A stretch of 64,000 bases of DNA from positions 3,187,501 through 3,251,500 of the forward strand of contig JARUPZ010000004.1 in assembly GCA_031213475.1 (NCBI GenBank). The letters are read 5' to 3'. The translations under genes were made by a program, and so were the position numbers. The notes under the pieces were generated by a model. The model did not search any database. It was not told where the DNA came from and was given only the letters and a program-made list of their open reading frames with translations. This DNA comes from Nereocystis luetkeana (Eukaryota > Sar > Phaeophyceae > Laminariales > Laminariaceae). Below, piece after piece: positions 1 to 12,100 of the stretch (its first letter is position 1; every line of letters starts with the position of its first letter).

Positions 1-268
1 TAAACGCCGAGCGACGCGTCTACGGAATGTTTTCGACGAAACATTTTCAAAGCCACCGTTTTCGGTCTGTTTGTTTGTCCTAGGCCCTTAAGGGCATTAT
101 TTGGAGAAAACCGGCTGCAAAATTTAACGCAGGTGGAGTGCTATCTTGCATGTTACCTGGTACACGGTAAGTCCCTCCCCATATTTCGGTGTGTGGCACA
201 AGTTGAAGCACAACCCCCCCTATTAATCTCGAGCTGCATGCAAGAAAGTAAGCAAAACAAGGTGCTAA

Positions 269-335
269 AGTCCGCCTCACAAGCAATTCTTCGCAGGATG
301 CAGCTCACCCTTCACGCGACTCGTCCAACACCTAC
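269..335 (+). repeat. Dispersed repeat family F, short fragment
   Basis: This stretch (tccgcctcacaagc, then gcaggatgcagctcaccc) matches the left part of longer copies near 40.8 kb and 48.2 kb. Those copies share the sequence around 'ggatgcagctcacccttca' and 'gcgactcg'. No coding potential is apparent. Similarity was judged by eye. Confidence 0.6.
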
Positions 336-786
336 ATCACCTGTGTTACACTGCCCACAAAACACACAAAAAAGTACCGACAACAAAGACACTGGAAGCA
401 CGTCTGCCGCCGTTTTTTTTCCCCGAGGAAGTTTCGTTTGTCTGCTCTAGCTCCGAGCGTTTCCATCGAGCCTAAATTTGGCAGGGCAGATATGAGCTCC
501 TTAGTGCACTTCCGTGAGTGTGTCAAAGCGATATCACTTTTCGCATCCTCCTTCATACCGGACCTCGTCGCTGAAATTTGAAAATGTGGTTCCAGGTGCT
601 TGAATTTTCGGTTTCTTGTACTGTAGCCAAGTAGCCTTCTACTATGAATAGTAGAAAGTTGAGTATCAGCCGTTTAGTCTGTTGATTTCTCAGCTGACGC
701 GATCGCAACCGTTCAACGTAAAGTAATGTCGCTGTCGCTGACAAACGTTTTTGAACTGATCGTAACCCAGTGCAGTCACGGCCTAC

Positions 787-879
787 CTCATCGTTCAAGC
801 CAGTGCAGTCGGAGAGATCGATACTGGTGAGAGTGCTCTTGCAGTACTCCGACAGGGCACGAACACCGAGATTGCTTAG
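787..879 (-). CDS. Exon of a cysteine-containing leucine-rich-repeat protein
   Basis: This 93-nt exon has a clean acceptor (cgcag) at its upstream side and a gtaggc donor, both in phase 0. It encodes 31 residues that form one cysteine-containing LRR unit: GVRALSEYCKSTLTSIDLSD followed by CTGLNDE. This unit type is typical of F-box/LRR and AMN1-like proteins, where LRR arrays bind substrates for ubiquitin ligases or act as scaffolds. It lies on the same strand as the LRR exons at 3319-4961 and has a compatible phase, so it is probably a later exon of that gene, though the exons between were not resolved. A continuation toward the window's left edge (an LPNLGSMETLG-like stretch near 440-510, minus) is possible but unproven. 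Confidence 0.6.
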
Positions 880-1383
880 CTGCGCCGGGAGGAACGACAA
901 CGTGAGTTAACAGTGGATGGATGTCGTCAAGAGCGCTGCAGCAGTGGCATACCAGATGGTCTGGTTGCTCTATACTGCCGATTTCCCCTCGGCTTTCTTC
1001 TTCTGGGGAATTTCTGAGCGGTCAATCAACGTTGAAGCTCGGGGCGCATGCACATCATCTGTCGGATGACAAACGCAGTAGCACTGGTACTAGTACATTA
1101 TCAGTCCAATGGTGATCTATTGATAGAAAGACCTGTATGGCAATGAATAGTCATATTCTTCCCCCCCTTATTTCTCTCCGTGTTCAGAATGTATATGGAT
1201 TGAAGACGCCCTTTGTGAAATCGTCCTGTTGAGCCTGTCACGACAGTAGTGCCCAAGGGCGTCACCGATCTCTCCGTAGAAGTACTTCGTACGCATGAGT
1301 ACTGACGAATGGACGTAGAGCAGACAAAGTTGACTTATAACGCAGATTGAAAAGCTGAGTATCGACTAGTAATACCAGGCAAC

Positions 1384-1545
1384 CGACCGGGTGGAAGTCA
1401 CCGTGATTCGACGCGAGTCAACGATGAAAGAGAAGGTTAAAGGCTTGCGGCAACAAGCAAGACACGAACCGTAGTGGTGAGGAGGGATAGTATCCAGCTG
1501 AATGACCCCAGATCTGAGCTACGACTATCGCGGAGGACCAAAATG
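1384..1545 (+). repeat. Diverged 3' fragment of the SINE family
   Basis: It matches the 3' half of the SINE at 6574-6919: the attcgacgcgagtc segment, the accgtag segment, and the 'gaccccagatctgagctac' segment occur in the same order. The tRNA-like head is absent and substitutions are many, so it is old. Confidence 0.65.
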
Positions 1546-3181
1546 AATATTACCAAATATTGTTAGTAAGAACATAGAAATATAGAGGTTTCTGGGTGCA
1601 CCGTAGGTCCTGTTTACTATGCCCCCCCGTAACATTAGGATGGAAAGAGAAAAGAAAGGCGAATGTCATAAGGTGGTCGGAACAAAGAAAATACAGCTGA
1701 TGCCTTCGCGATATCCAACATCGGTGAAAATCTACGAAGTAAGACCTCTTCTAGGTCGGGAACCGGAACGGAACACAAAGGTCAGCGTGCGACACTAAGC
1801 GTGCAGGCATATCTTCGAGTGTTTGCTGCGAAAACTAAAAAAAAAAAAAGATAGACGCACCGGGCACCCTTAGGCGTAGCGGGTTCGTAGTAACCCTTAT
1901 TGTTATCAGGTTTCTCCCCCTCCATGAGGGCTATAGTTTCCGTGCGCACGATTATGATAGGCCAGCCATATTTTTTTTATTAAAATCGTTCCGGTGACCC
2001 TCACTAAGGGGGGTCACCGGCTTATCATACATGCTTCACGCGAGTTCATACCCCTACGCAATACGCGCGATCGAGATATTATATCAGTACACGCAGCTTG
2101 CAAAGATGAGGTTCCAAAAATAGGTTCCACAGCAGCTGACGTTTTTTTCTATCTTGGATAAAACCGTTGCACGCATGGTTCCACCTACTGCAATAGGCTG
2201 GTAAGATTTGATCTCAGCTCTTTGATCACAAGGTGTTCACCCCAGCCATCCGGAAACAACGGCCCACTACTCTATTGATAGACCTCACGACGAAGACCTA
2301 TTTGCTACTAATGAGTACTCGTACGTGCTACTTCAAAGCAGTGCTTCGGTCGATCGAAAAAAAACGCTGACTGGTACACCCTTCTGCTTCTCCAGTAGTA
2401 CTCCATACTACCGAGCACTGGCTACTGACATGGTGCTTCATAGAGGAGGGCACAGGGATGTCGATGCTGGCCAGGGCACGCTTCTTCTTGGTAAAGTTCT
2501 TCTTGCTGCTTATCTCATGAAGAGCTCAACTAGGGTACAGGAACAGAGTGAGATCGAGAGGGGGCAGTTAAGCACCAGACTGTCGCCTGAACCATGTATC
2601 TTCATACATACATGTACGATCTACTGAAACGTTTCCGTTGCTACTAAAAGCACGTCACGTGATCTCATACGCGTGGTACGTATTTGCCCATCTTCTCATA
2701 CTGGTGATATCACACATTAGTCCACTCTGAATAGTCGTAGATGCAGACCATATGACGATCGAAAGAAAATGGCCCTATTATCCCAGAAATCGGAAAGGAA
2801 GGTCGAAGGTGCGGCTATTCGAATCAAAGGGAATGAGGCTACATATACGCCCCTTACCTCGTTTTGAGGCTCGATGCGTCATGCGTGGGATAAACGCACA
2901 ACACCAGAAGAAAAAGCTACGACGTGCCCACGGCAAGCGGTCTACGAACCGGGGTGCGAAGGTGCCGAAACAAAGAATCCAAAAGAAGTGAAGGGGGTAA
3001 CAGACAAAACATTAAACAGTGCACGCTGCGATGCACAAAAAGCAAGATTCTGAAGTTGGACTTGAAAAGGCTACGTAGCGCGGGGCCATTGATCGGGCCG
3101 AAGGAGAAAAAACAGATAGATGCTACTCCGGAGACATATTGCTGTACTGCAGTCGCTACCGGCCCTTAATCGCGGCATTGG

Positions 3182-3210
3182 GCTGCTGCTGCTGCTGCTG
3201 CTGCTGCTGC
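3182..3210 (+). repeat. (CTG)n microsatellite
   Basis: About nine to ten uninterrupted CTG/GCT triplets, lying in a presumed intron of the LRR gene. No coding role is evident. Confidence 0.9.
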
Positions 3211-3318
3211 CTGTTTCTTAACGCTGTGCTGCTACAGTACTCCAGAATCAAACACGGGCAGAGGCATGTTGCTTACTTCCCATCCCAGCGATCACTCCAA
3301 AACAAGTAAGAATCTCAC

Positions 3319-4961
3319 CTGGCGACACGAGGCAAGATTGATCGTCCTCAAGCAGAACAGACGAGCAGCGAAGATCTCCAGCATCTCGTTCGTCGTGTCG
3401 GTCCTGCTCAGGTCCACCTCCAGTGTTACGAATTTTATACAGGACAAAGATATATTATACGCAACAGACGGGGCAAAGAAAAGTGCGGTACCAGCAATAC
3501 AAAATACGCCGCCGGCGGCCTCTTGATGCTGGTTTCCTAAATAACGCCTGGTACTTGTCTTGCTGGCCGTGGAAAATACTGCAGTATTACTACATACTTT
3601 TACAGTACAGGACACCTACCTACTGTATACACCTGGCATTATGTAGTGCAAAAATAAGCAGGGACGCTGGCCCAACGTGGATTCGTACATAGCTCGATAT
3701 ACCTGAAAATTCCTTTTTGAGACTTGGCATCCTAAAAAATGCAGTCGAAAAGTTAACAACGTCAAGCGTACAGCTGGAACTGGAACTCCCCCATATCACT
3801 GTCTTACGCTTCATCGATGGCGCCCTGTAACGCTTGAACATACGTCGGAACACCCCGAGAGTTGTGCTTTGACTCACGGGCGTCATGGCTCCATCGCCAA
3901 AGACCTCACGACCATACAGTATTAATAGTTGATATACAGGAACACTTTTTTAGTTGGGAAAAGGGGTTGTTCTACACCAGCTTTCAGTACAATACATGCA
4001 AGATGACCGCGTTGGAATTTCTGATTAGAAGGCCTTGTCTCCCTGTCAAACTGAGCATGCCTTTTTTCGTGCTCATCTCAACAATTGTGATGCGTCCTCT
4101 ACACAACGCGATATCGGCCGGGCTTTCTCGGTGCCTGTTTTCTCACCATAGTAAGTAGGTGTTCTGTACAATAACTTTGTGAGTCTGTCCTCCACATCAA
4201 AACCGTTCGTTCTACGACCCAACCACACCGGCACACCTGGAGCCTGTACTGATTATTCATCGTAGTCTATAACAGGTAAAGAAAATCTCATGTGAAGGTG
4301 CGAAAACGATTTTCTAACAACATGAGGTATGGCTACGAGTACTTGTACGACGTACTGTAGTACGCGAATTCGAACATTTTTTCAAGTGAAGTTATCACTT
4401 TTAGTTTCCAGCTCAACTCGTACCTGGTATTATACTAATATTAATATAGAAGGTTGAAGCCTCAGAGGCCTTCTCGTCAAGCCGTGGTCACAGGTGCCGT
4501 CCCTTCTCCCCCTCGGTACATATATAGATGTGCCTCCATTATATCGCCCAAAAGGTTCAGCATTCCCATTGCTCGTCGTTTTTAATCGGATTTTGCCAAC
4601 TCGTGTTTTCGTGTTTTAGGCGACAGAACAAAACCTTTTTTAAAACATGGAAGTACAGTTTATCCAGTAAGCTTACCGTCTGGAGAGAGGAGCCCACTGC
4701 CAGGCACAAGCTACGGAAGGAGAGCACGCTGACCCCTTTCCAGCCGCTCAAGTCGATGGAGCGGAACCGATGACATTTGCGGGTCAGCTCCCACAAATCG
4801 TTCGAGTCTAGCCCCTCCAGCCTATGCTCCTTCAGTTGAATATCTTGGAGCACAGGAGGAATTTCTGCCAGCGCAGTTCTGCAAGCGGTGGGTACCGTAC
4901 GGGTAGAGGCAGGCATCATGTTAGTCAGTGGCGGTGACTCGGGAGATTGTTGGCTGGGCAT
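3319..4961 (-). CDS. Leucine-rich-repeat protein, first two exons
   Basis: Exon 1 is 4961-4677, starting at an ATG preceded by an in-frame TGA and ending in ACG before gtaagc. Exon 2 is 3417-3319, ending in CAG before gtgaga. Both junctions are phase 0, and joining them restores a smooth repeat (SSLQT then VDLSRTDTTNEMLEI). The 128 predicted residues have a Ser/Pro-rich start, then LRR units of the cysteine-containing class: WELTRKCHRFRSIDLSGWKG, RSLCLAVGSSLQTVDLSR and LFCLRTINLASCRQ. This class is common in F-box/LRR and AMN1-like proteins, but no F-box is visible, so its partner and role are unknown. The gene continues toward lower coordinates, where the exon at 787-879 probably belongs. 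The true N-terminus could lie further upstream if 4961 is not the start. Confidence 0.65.
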
Positions 4962-6573
4962 GTCCGATCAACTATTTATGTGAAAAACATGAACCAAACC
5001 TCTCCTCTCTCCTCTCTCCTCTCTCTACTCATGCCCCACGCATAGTTTTAGTACACGGACACAGACAACGAATACAACAACGACATCATTCCGTTTTACA
5101 TTGTAGAACATGCATACTCGTATATTTGCGATCAGAGTTCATACTCTCGATCGATCCATACCTTCTACTCGTACGTCGTAGTGCTGTTCTATACATCTGC
5201 CAGTTGTGGTGGTAGGACGATAGGGTAGGCTGCAGTATAGTAGCTCCTAGCCCTCGAAACCGGCATAGGCAACGACGTACCCCTAATTTTATGCTGAACT
5301 TCTGCAGCATTGTGGCCGACCATTAATAGAGACGCACTGCCTATCCCAAGCTCGGGAGCACATCGCGGTCCACTTGATCGGCCAGCAACACAACTCTACG
5401 GCCAGGGAGCAGCATATACCGAATCGTTCTGACACCACCCCGGAAGAACCAACAATTAATTAATTAGGGCAGTGTACCTGGTATAGAATACATGCAACCG
5501 GCTTACCACGCAGCCTGCAAAACTGGCAGTCGGCCAACTACACTTAGTTTGTCGAACTCACAGCTGGCGCACGAGTGCAGTAGTAGTTGCAGGTATAGCA
5601 ATATCATTGGCAAAAAAAGTCGATCGAAAGAGCACGCGCCTAACTTTGCCGGACTCCATTTGCCGCCGAGATTTCCTCTCCGTCGCCATCATCCGTTCGG
5701 CCAAGCGAGTCCCCCACTCGGGCCCCATTTCTAACCTACGGTTCTCCCGGTCGAGCTCCATCGTATCGTGCTCAGCCTACTACAGCATCTCAGCCTGCTC
5801 TATCCTTATCGACCATCCACCATCGACCATCGATAGAGCCCAACGACAGAGCGCAAGGCCCGCCGTGCCATCCCTCGGCAGGGTCTACGACGGACGGCGG
5901 ACGGACTGGACTGTGGACAGTTGAACTGCTTGCTGCTGCTTGCTCACATGCGGCGAAATAAGCTAGAATCCTATCCGGCGGTTTCACGTTTCAAGTTCCT
6001 CTTCAGCAACAAAACTTGCCAATGGACAATGGATACCAGATACCAGATCTTCCTGGTATGATATTCTGTGTCATGATCATGTACCTCGCCACCCCAACAC
6101 CCGTCAAAGAAGACGGAAGATGGTGGACGGCGAGCGGGGAGCGGCGGGTTGGCGATATGCGGCGGGTTAAGTTTCGCCGTACAACGGTATCATGTTCCTC
6201 TTCAGCGACCAAGTATCGCCAATGGATACCAGATCCTCCGCATATTGCATCATCACGGGTCGTGTACACCTGTCAGCAGGTGAAAGAGCAGACTCTGTGC
6301 AATATGCACGGCGCCCCCCACCTCACTGCCCACGCCGTGCTTGCCTGGTCTCCTTCATGTGTGTCTTGAGTGTACCACAGCATGGTGTGCAATCAAGTGC
6401 AGGAAATAAAAAGCGAAAGAAGACCACACTGACTCCTATTCCGACACCTACTCCCATTCGCTTCTCATTCGCACTTCTGATACACGCATACGACGCACCA
6501 GGTATGTACATGCCGCCACTCGTACCCGTACCTCTCGTTGTAAACTGACTGATGCGTACCAGGTACCGATATA

Positions 6574-6919
6574 TTGCCGGTCGCCCCGGTGGTTCAAGTG
6601 GTTAACCTCGAATTCTACTTGTTTGAGTCCTGGGTTCGAGCCCTAGGAGGGTAGGACTTTGACTTTATTTGCAAAAATAAAAAAAAGGGATTCAATTGTT
6701 GAGAGCGCCTTGCAGCGTGGGTAGGCACAATTCGATGCGAGTCGACGAGGGAAGAAAATGCTGAAATCTTCTCGCGATAAAAAATGAAGGCACGTACCGT
6801 AGCGGGAAGGGGGGAAAAGAGCCTGCTATGTGACCCCGGATCTGAGTTACGAGTTGGAAGGAGAGAGAGAAGAAGATGTGCGAAGATAATAAATGGGATG
6901 GAAAAAAAAAAAAAAAAAA
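6574..6919 (+). mobile_element. tRNA-derived SINE, full-length copy
   Basis: The head carries internal RNA polymerase III promoter boxes: an A box at about 6590-6600 (TGGTTCAAGTGG) and a B box at 6633-6643 (GGTTCGAGCCC), about 32 nt apart, within a roughly 75-nt tRNA-like segment whose T-arm can pair. A tRNA-unrelated body follows and the element ends in an A-run (6902-6919). An imperfect target duplication is possible (gtaccgatat before, gtacgatat after). A near-identical antisense copy sits at 12729-13076, so the family was probably active recently. The enzyme for its movement would come from a LINE; a LINE relic is present at 38.6-39.8 kb, but no shared 3' end was shown. Confidence 0.85.
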
Positions 6920-7789
6920 TTGTACGTACGATATGACTCAGCAAGTAAGTCGGCTAATCCTGAGCTATGTACTCGTATGCGCAAGTCAAGTGTTGTTGTC
7001 AAACGATGAAGGTCGGGTCCTCATAGACTTTAAAGCTGTACTCAGCTTACACAGCAGTATTGGACGAATCGTGTCAACTTTTTCATTACGAACAATGTCC
7101 TGCACATGATACTGTAGACTGTCGTACAAGCAGGGGTCCGCGAAAAAAAAAAGTCGACACCCCACTACCCACCACCCATCTGCGAGACCCAGGCAACGGG
7201 GGGGGTATGCCAAAACCAAGTAATATACAAATACTGTACATGTGAAAAAAAAACGTTTTTCGTATTTCGTCCTCAAACGAAATGCCTGGTTTAGAACAGA
7301 CGTACCAGGTATTACGCAGCTTGCAAAGCCTAACTCACAGCTGACGTGCGACTTTTTAATTTTTAAAAAATCCCAACAATCTGACTGGTTTGGTTTTCAT
7401 TTTGACACTGGGAAGGAGTGTAGGTCGTTTCCTCTTTTTGTCGAGCACCCTGGTACAAGTATATACCTGCGACTTATTGTCTAGCTCCTGTGTCACGTTC
7501 GATGCCGAATCTCGCTACAACTCTCGAATTGATCGTGTCATCGCACAACACCACCGATGCAGCAAGGGTTTGAAACAGCCGATGACCCTAGCTTGGTGCA
7601 TAATACACCACTTCGAGTACAGCAGTAGTACGTACCAGGTACAGTGTGGCACTGCACCGGAAAACATAATTGACATCGAGGGAACTGGAGGGGTTTTGCG
7701 CTTCGACCCTGCCCTGCGCACATTTGCCGGGGCCTTTCCAAGTTTCCCGTGGGGGTGGCAGATACAACATGCTGCAGCTGTATGTTGTT

Positions 7790-7960
7790 TCTGTTCTCAC
7801 GTTTAATTAACTGTGGCATCAAGGTGTCCGTGGTCACACAGAGGTGCTGGAGCCCTAGAAAGATCCGAATTACAAACAAAAACGAAAAACTGCTGGGAAG
7901 CACGATGCTTCTCACCTGCGAACACACGAGACGAAGAAGCAGGCGCAAACATATGAAATG
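7790..7960 (+). repeat. Dispersed repeat family D
   Basis: It contains 'tccgtggtcacacagaggtg', then ctggagccctagaaagatccg and an A-rich tract. The same order recurs at 61033-61165. Its origin is not evident; the A-rich end may suggest retroposition. Confidence 0.65.
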
Positions 7961-9117
7961 AAATCACAGGCGCAGGCAAATCTCGCACTACCCACGTAAA
8001 GTACAGAGAAAAATGAGCTGTCGATTCCTGTGTGGCCATCCCAACCTCTTGGTCGAACCTTAACAGGGGTCGACTAAAGAGGGCTCGCGAGTCCATGACA
8101 TGAATGAAACACGAGAGAAGTGCGCATGTTAAATCTGTGTGGTACAGAGGCACTGGAACCGGTACAAAAACAAGAAGTGTGTTGGGCGAAAGTTATTTTA
8201 CTCGTATCTCCAAGGAGGATAAAAAGTAATTAAAAAAACTGCAAATACACCTGGTATCTGCGAGCGCGCTCTTATATACTGGGTACGTTACATACAACAT
8301 GCTAAAATCGTAGTCGTCTGTCTCCCTGCTCGCCCGTTTGTGTCGCCCGTTTGTGTAGTCGTCTGTCTCTCTGCTCGCCCACGGTCTATGATTCCACAAC
8401 GCAGCACCCCCCCCCCCCCTTCAAGGGTTACTTTCGCCTCGCGTCGGGCTCCAGGGTCGTGGAGGGAACGAAAGCCAGTCGAACGAGAAAATGGATGGAA
8501 TCGACCAACACCACGACAGAGTATTTGCCAGCCAACCAGTACCAGGTACCTGTTACGACACTGTACATAAGAACCACAGCAGTGCGTCAAAAACCCATTA
8601 AACGCAGCATGAACGCCAAGGATTTTCGTAAAAACATTCCACACCAGCGCGATCTTCGATCTTCCCGCGAACCACCTAATTCGACGTTCAAAGTATCGGT
8701 ACCACAAAAGGTTAGCATCAGGTATGCGTTCGGATGAATAAAAAGGATTTGCGAGCGATCAATTCGCTGCTCGCGTCCCAAAAAATCCTGCAGGGTCGGG
8801 GACGCGTGGCCATCGATCGGTCGTTCCATGGCATCACCTTTTTCACGCCAGCTTTACCAGAGAAATAAACTGTTTTCATAACAACAATCGAACATGCCCA
8901 GCGAGCGATCGCTCGGCAGAAGCTCAAAGGCGCCGACGCCGACCTGTTTGTTAGTTACAACGTGTAACAACATCCTACTAATAGAACAACATCACATTCA
9001 CAATCCTTCAAACCAGTCACCCCCCCCCCCCTCCCACTGGAAGCTGTGAAAGCTTAACAACAATTACCGCCAAGGACCGCCCAATAGAAATTCGCGACTG
9101 CGCTGGGGCGGCTTATG

Positions 9118-12100
9118 TTACGGCTCGCCGTTTTGAACTCTAGCCAGGCGCAAACTCGCGTCAGGGTTTCCATTCACGATCCGCGATGGTGGCAGAGTTC
9201 CGTCCAGCGCAGAGACCACCGCGGAGCAGACTTGGGCCAGAACTAGCTCGCCAGCTTCCTCAGTGGACCCTCCGAGGTGGGGGATGCATACCACGTTCGG
9301 AAGCCTGTCGTTGTGACGAACAAAGGCGAGCAATTTAATGGGTGTGACATAGAGGGGATCTTCCGGGAATCTTGTCTAAAATCAGCAAAGGCAAGGCAGC
9401 AAACGGCAACCGCGCATACGTTCGGAAGCGTGTCGCAGGGAGCAAAGAAAAGCTGTCGAACTCAACCGATGGCGTGATAAAGAGGGAATGTTCCGGGAAT
9501 CGTTTTGAAATCGGCAGAACACAGATATGACAATGGTGCTGATCGAGCTATCGCACTAGACAGGATGCACCTTGCACAGCCGGAAAGGCCGTGCGCTACT
9601 AATGGCCACTCCAGTTCGATATTAAAATGTGACTACGATTATTACGTCAGTTGTGAGATCGACACAATTGATCCGCGTATAACATAGGCTGGACACGCCT
9701 GTGACAGACCCCTTCCTGAACTTAGGCGCAACATTCAAAGCGGGAAAAAAGACACAGCCAACCTGCACAGACTGATGACGTGATCTTCGAGAGGAGCTTT
9801 TTCGGACTCGAACACGTCTAGCGCTGCGCCTCCTAATCGTCCATCCTCCAGGGCGTGAAGAAGCTCTGTCGATGCGACAAACACATTGGGCACCCGGCAG
9901 TTTTGTTTCAAGCTCGATGTCCTACCGGGTAGGAGTGCGAACCGATCGAACAAGCGGCGAAGCGCTGCCACCATCCATGCTAAGCTACTTGAACCCCCGT
10001 CGTGGGAACAGACTACTTGAACCTAAAGCACCCCAGGAACGTTTTGGTAAAAAGGGCGTAAAAGTTAAGGTTTTCAAGTTCATGAAGGCCTTAGTGATGT
10101 GGGCTCGGGGGTAGTATTGCAATGCTGGCGTCCTTTATGTCCGCCAAAAGCCCTTGGATGTAGATTCAATCTGATGAGAGATAGCCGACGATTCGGAAGT
10201 CATCTCATCCTGATTGTCAGATATGCGCCACAGCCACCGAGCTAGCAGTCAGCGCTGACAGCTAGCTTAACGGTGATGGTGTGCATCTACAGCAGCACAC
10301 GCACAATCAGGGGTCTGTCTGGCTGTTACACCCCGGGCTCAGATGTACCGAAAGGCTGCAACCCCTTTAAGTCAGCACTGCCCCAAACAAGCGGGATTGC
10401 GATATACTTCTTCTTGAACCCGAGCCACAGGCGTGTTCTTTTGTTCGCACTCGGATGGCTCGAGTGTTGGGCTATAGGCGATGCCGAGAATGCTTCTTAT
10501 TATCGAAATATGAACACCGACGAGAGAGGAAAATAATCACGATAAATAGCCACGTATTTTGCTCAATCCTTCGCATTACAAATATGCTTCATAACGCCTG
10601 CGAAAATGACTCTACTCCCTGTACGGCACTCTGTAACCGCCGCTCTTGGTAGAGCCATGCCACTTTACTAAAGCTTCCTGAGGTACATCCAAAACCCTGT
10701 GTCCAGAAAAACTATACGCGCCACTTGCTGAACAATGCCGACGCCTACTACTGTAGGAATGTCACAAATACAATGAACGAATACAAATGGGATTGCCACA
10801 GAATTTGGGCAGGTGCTCGGGGGAGGAGCCCCGAACGTCAGAATATGCTGGGGTCGAAAGTATATTCCTTCTAACACAGGTTAGCTCTGTTGATAATCCA
10901 AACCCTAACCTACTGCTGGCCTACTGCCAACCTATTGGTACTGTATTGCTAGAATCTTGTGAATTTCATGCTAACCTAATTGCTAACCAGTTGCAGCTTG
11001 GAAGAACACGGAGAAGAACGATCAGCGAGCCTACTGCTTACCTACAGCTAACATTTTTCTGACCTATTGCTATTAATAGTATATTGCTAACCCACGTTCC
11101 TGACCTACTGCTAACCTGCTGCTAGCATTTCAAATACCCAAAACAAAGTCAGGGATCGTTAACGACCAGCGACGCTTTTTGCCCCGCCCTCCTTGACGCA
11201 CCTCGTTCGTCCAGTAGACCACCCCGCGCCGTATTGACGATAACTGCCGACTCTTTCATGAGCGCCAATTCTCGCTCGGCGATCATGCCCTTCGTAGCCA
11301 CTGTGAGCGGGACATGCAAGCTCACGTAGTCACTCTTCATCAAGAGCTCGTCAAGGTGTAGAGGGGGTAGCGTCACGCCAATCCCACCGGCTACTTGTGC
11401 CCTTTTCGACCTGGCCGCGTCGCTTTCGTGCACCTTGCCTGGGGTAGGCGGCTTGGTTTCTTTGGCAATTATTACCACCATACCGAACGCTACGGCCAAC
11501 CTCGCCACCTGTTCGATGGTATGGAGGCGTGCGTCACTAAATAAAAAGTGGTGGCAGGCACATGAATACCACAGTACTTAGTATTTTTGCATGTTTCGGT
11601 CGACTTTCGCGTTGTGTATCCCGGCAAAAAGAGATGCGAGCATAAAACGGGTGTTCAAATGATGTTTGATTGATTGATGCTCTGCACGCGGGCTGCACGT
11701 GGTCGGATGGCAAACGAAAAAAATAGCAATAAAGAATACCCGTGCTGTGTACGTAGTTTGTTTTACTGACTGACTCGGTAAGACGTCCGAGCACACCATG
11801 TTCTCACGAAAGCAGGCGAGTTCGCAAATCTTCATGAAATAAACGCGGGACACGTAAAATATTCTACGGCGTTACTGGTCAGACCTTAGTCTTGGTACAA
11901 ATTCACCCGCATTTTTTGTGCAAACTACTTGGTACGACAGTAGAGTTGGCCGGTGTGTGCGTGCGGTAGAAAACGTTCGTCTGGTGAGACTCCCGGGGAA
12001 AGAATTATGGTACCAATAAACAGCAAAGTGCACGACTCACCCACAATCAGGCAAAACCGATGCTGGTGTAGTTTCACCCACCAAGTGCACGTCCCGTGGC

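Larger units (their letters stand above)
880..3318. other. Presumed introns of the LRR gene
   Basis: No confident exon was found here. The stretch holds a diverged SINE fragment (1384-1545) and a CTG microsatellite (3182-3210). A minus-strand stretch near 1226-1285 reads ALGHYCRDRLN, resembling an LRR unit, but has no convincing donor site. The gene should contain more LRR exons here, which I could not place. Confidence 0.4.
4962..9117. other. Intergenic region between LRR and phosphoglycerate dehydrogenase genes
   Basis: This region holds a CT-rich tract (about 5003-5032), a full SINE (6574-6919), a family D repeat (7790-7960), a short local duplication of the 'gtcgtctgtct' segment (8306-8390), and several TACCAGGTA micro-motifs (5475, 6557, 7303, 7633, 8540). 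A minus-strand stretch at about 8640-8800 stays open (ASSELIARKSFLF, or GREQRIDRSQILFIHPNAYL in another frame) but matches nothing I recognise. Confidence 0.5.

Noticed and set aside
1226-1285. LRR-like stretch ALGHYCRDRLN on the minus strand
   Set aside because: It resembles the LRR units nearby but lacks a proper donor, so it was not added to the gene model.
6588-6643. Possible tRNA gene
   Set aside because: The A and B boxes belong to a SINE with a body and A-tail, and the anticodon arm does not fold well.
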